Below, piece by piece: positions 62,735 through 64,000 of a stretch of 64,000 bases of DNA (position 1 is its first letter; every line of letters begins with the position of its first letter). The translations under genes and the position numbers were made by a program. The stretch covers positions 20,769 to 84,768 of the forward strand of contig CAZWYF010000011.1 in assembly GCA_964637835.1 (NCBI GenBank), written 5' to 3'. Source of the stretch: Glo-17 sp964637835 (GTDB lineage: Bacteria > Krumholzibacteriota > Krumholzibacteriia > LZORAL124-64-63). Below the pieces are notes generated by a model that did not search any database, was not told where the DNA came from, and saw nothing but the letters and a program-made list of their open reading frames with translations.

Positions 62735-64000
62735 TCAGGAGGTCACGGGAGCTTCGAGATACTGGTCGAGCAGTGCGGCCAGCCTGGCCTGGTCGATGGG
62801 CTTGGCGAGGTAGTCGTCCATGCCGGCGTCCAGACAGCGCTGCCGATCGCCCTTCATGGCATGGGCGGTCAGCGCCACGATGGGCACCCGCGGCTCGAGC
62901 ACGCCGTCGTCGCCGGCGCGGATGCGGCGCACGGCCTCGTAGCCGTCCATCACCGGCATCTGCACGTCCATGAACACCAGGGCGTAGCGTCGGCGGGCCA
63001 GCGCCGCCACGGCCTCCGCCCCGTCGGGGACCACCTCGACGGTGTGGCCCAGCTTCCGCAGCAGGATGCTCGCCACCTTCTGGTTGACCGGGTTGTCCTC
63101 GGCCAGCAGGAGGGGCAGCTCCTCCCCGGCGGCGGCCCCGGGACCGTCGGGCCCGGCCGGCGGCTCCGCGGAGCCTGCCGCCGGCCCGCTCCCGTCCGCG
63201 ATGGCCTGCCCGCGCGCGGGCAGCGACGGAATCCCGCCGGATGTGGCCGGGGCGGCCGCGGACGACGGCGTCGGGTCCGCCAGGACCGCGCGCAGCCGGT
63301 GCGACCGCACGGGATAGGTGAGCCAGGCGGCGAAGCCCGCGCCGCGGACCGCGTCCCCGTCGAGGCGCTCGCCCACGTCGTGGAGCACGAGGCAGGGCGG
63401 CGGCGCGGGCAGCGCGGCCCGCAACCGGCCCGGGACCGTGGCCGCCGCGCCGTCGGGCAGCCTCGCGTCCACCACCACTGCCACGCAGTCGCCAGCTGCG
63501 GCGAGGGCGGCGTCCCCGCGCTCGCGGAGGTCGTCCACGGGCAACGGCTGGCAGCCCACGTGCACCAGCTGCTCCATCACGGCCTCGCGGCGCCGGGCGT
63601 CGTCGCTCAGGACCAGGACCCGCCCGCCGACGGGTTCTTCGCACGGGACGGCCGCACCCTGGGCGAACGGGACGGTGAACCAGAACCGCGTGCCCTGGCC
63701 CGGGCGGCTCTCCAGATCGATGGCGCCGCCCATGAGGTCGACCAGCTGCTTGCTGATGGCCAGGCCCAGACCGGTGCCCCCGTAGCGGCGGGTCATGGAG
63801 CTGTCCACCTGGGAGAAGGACTCGAAGAGGCGGTCGCGCCGGTCGGCCGGGATGCCCACACCGGTGTCCGTGACGGTCACCCGCAGCCGGGTTCCCTCGG
63901 CGGCCGGCTCGCCGTTGACGGCGACCTCGACGCGGCCCGCCTCGGTGAACTTGACGGCGTTGGTCACCAGGTTGACCAGCACCTGGCGCAGGCGCACCGG
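62735..64000 (-). CDS. Hybrid sensor histidine kinase, C-terminal part (cut by window edge)
   Basis: An open frame of at least 421 residues that runs off the right edge, so the sensor and phospho-acceptor parts are not seen. The visible part is the end of the HATPase domain (LVNLVTNAVKF as N-box, DTGVGIP, YGGTGLGLAISK) and two receiver domains. The first receiver (about residues 125-240 of this part) is degenerate: it keeps an Asp in VVVDARLPDG but lacks other usual residues. The second has LLAEDNPVNQKVA, phospho-acceptor Asp in FMDVQMPVMDG, and LAKPID. This is the plan of BarA/EvgS-like hybrid kinases without a visible Hpt domain. Confidence 0.9.
   Translation of the reverse strand, partial: PVRLRQVLVNLVTNAVKFTEAGRVEVAVNGEPAAEGTRLRVTVTDTGVGIPADRRDRLFESFSQVDSSMTRRYGGTGLGLAISKQLVDLMGGAIDLESRPGQGTRFWFTVPFAQGAAVPCEEPVGGRVLVLSDDARRREAVMEQLVHVGCQPLPVDDLRERGDAALAAAGDCVAVVVDARLPDGAAATVPGRLRAALPAPPPCLVLHDVGERLDGDAVRGAGFAAWLTYPVRSHRLRAVLADPTPSSAAAPATSGGIPSLPARGQAIADGSGPAAGSAEPPAGPDGPGAAAGEELPLLLAEDNPVNQKVASILLRKLGHTVEVVPDGAEAVAALARRRYALVFMDVQMPVMDGYEAVRRIRAGDDGVLEPRVPIVALTAHAMKGDRQRCLDAGMDDYLAKPIDQARLAALLDQYLEAPVTS

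Overview
The window is compact, very GC-rich (about 70%) bacterial DNA holding 49 protein genes, two of them cut by the window edges. I see no rRNA, tRNA, CRISPR array, insertion sequence or prophage. The cell is Gram-negative: there are lipoproteins with lipoboxes, an outer-membrane beta-barrel, LpoB/LPP20-type envelope lipoproteins, and secreted proteases ending in FlgD-like Ig / C-terminal sorting-type domains. That C-terminal domain, the GC content, a B12-dependent ribonucleotide reductase and a GldA/F/G-like ABC operon together suggest an FCB-group lineage such as Krumholzibacteriota, Eisenbacteria or Gemmatimonadota. This placement is an inference; no marker gene fixes it.

Layout. 1-3806: a cut YgjV-like gene, two LPP20-type lipoproteins and a transglutaminase-fold protein. 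3933-6892: a PAS/kinase/receiver protein lacking the normal phospho-acceptor, converging on and overlapping an MFS permease, plus a small membrane protein. 6889-11623: malQ and a peptidoglycan-recycling pair, a NamZ-type exo-muramidase and a MurU-AmgK fusion. 11745-16613: a glycosyltransferase and three exported proteins of unknown function. 16801-23084: a multidomain trypsin-fold protease, an ACE-like protein without zinc ligands, a membrane protein and a sirtuin. 23384-28647: a chemoreceptor-like protein behind a sigma-54-type promoter, Uup and a FapA-family protein.

28718-35274: an ADP-ribosylglycohydrolase-family protein, AbgT, a two-domain PPK2 and Tex. 35314-40117: a metal-type permease with an HMA domain, a membrane 4Fe-4S protein and a pentapeptide protein, then a UMF1-type permease and a small beta-barrel. 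40362-43704: nrdJ and a long leader region. 43705-49250: an ArsC-like phosphatase, an HDOD protein, a CPBP/DUF4214-like membrane protein, a COG3014-LpoB pair and a stand-alone NFACT-R protein. 49447-56440: a GldA/F/G-DUF4340 operon and a second ABC pair on the other strand. 56579-64000: an amidohydrolase, a second protease paralogous to the one at 16801, a TudS/DUF1722-SRPBCC-photolyase operon and a cut hybrid histidine kinase.

The clearest joint function is MurNAc recycling: NamZ releases MurNAc, AmgK phosphorylates it at C1 and MurU makes UDP-MurNAc, by-passing MurQ. Other coherent units are the photolyase operon, the GldAFG-like exporter and the metal-efflux cluster. Several enzyme-like proteins have lost key catalytic residues, which is the most unusual general trait of the window. 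Most genes lie within a few bases of, or overlap, a neighbour; ATGA/GTGA overlaps are frequent. Promoters found follow TTGNNN-17-TANNNT spacing with -10 forms such as TAGACT, TAGCAT and TATGCT. Most terminators are strong GC hairpins without a U-tract.
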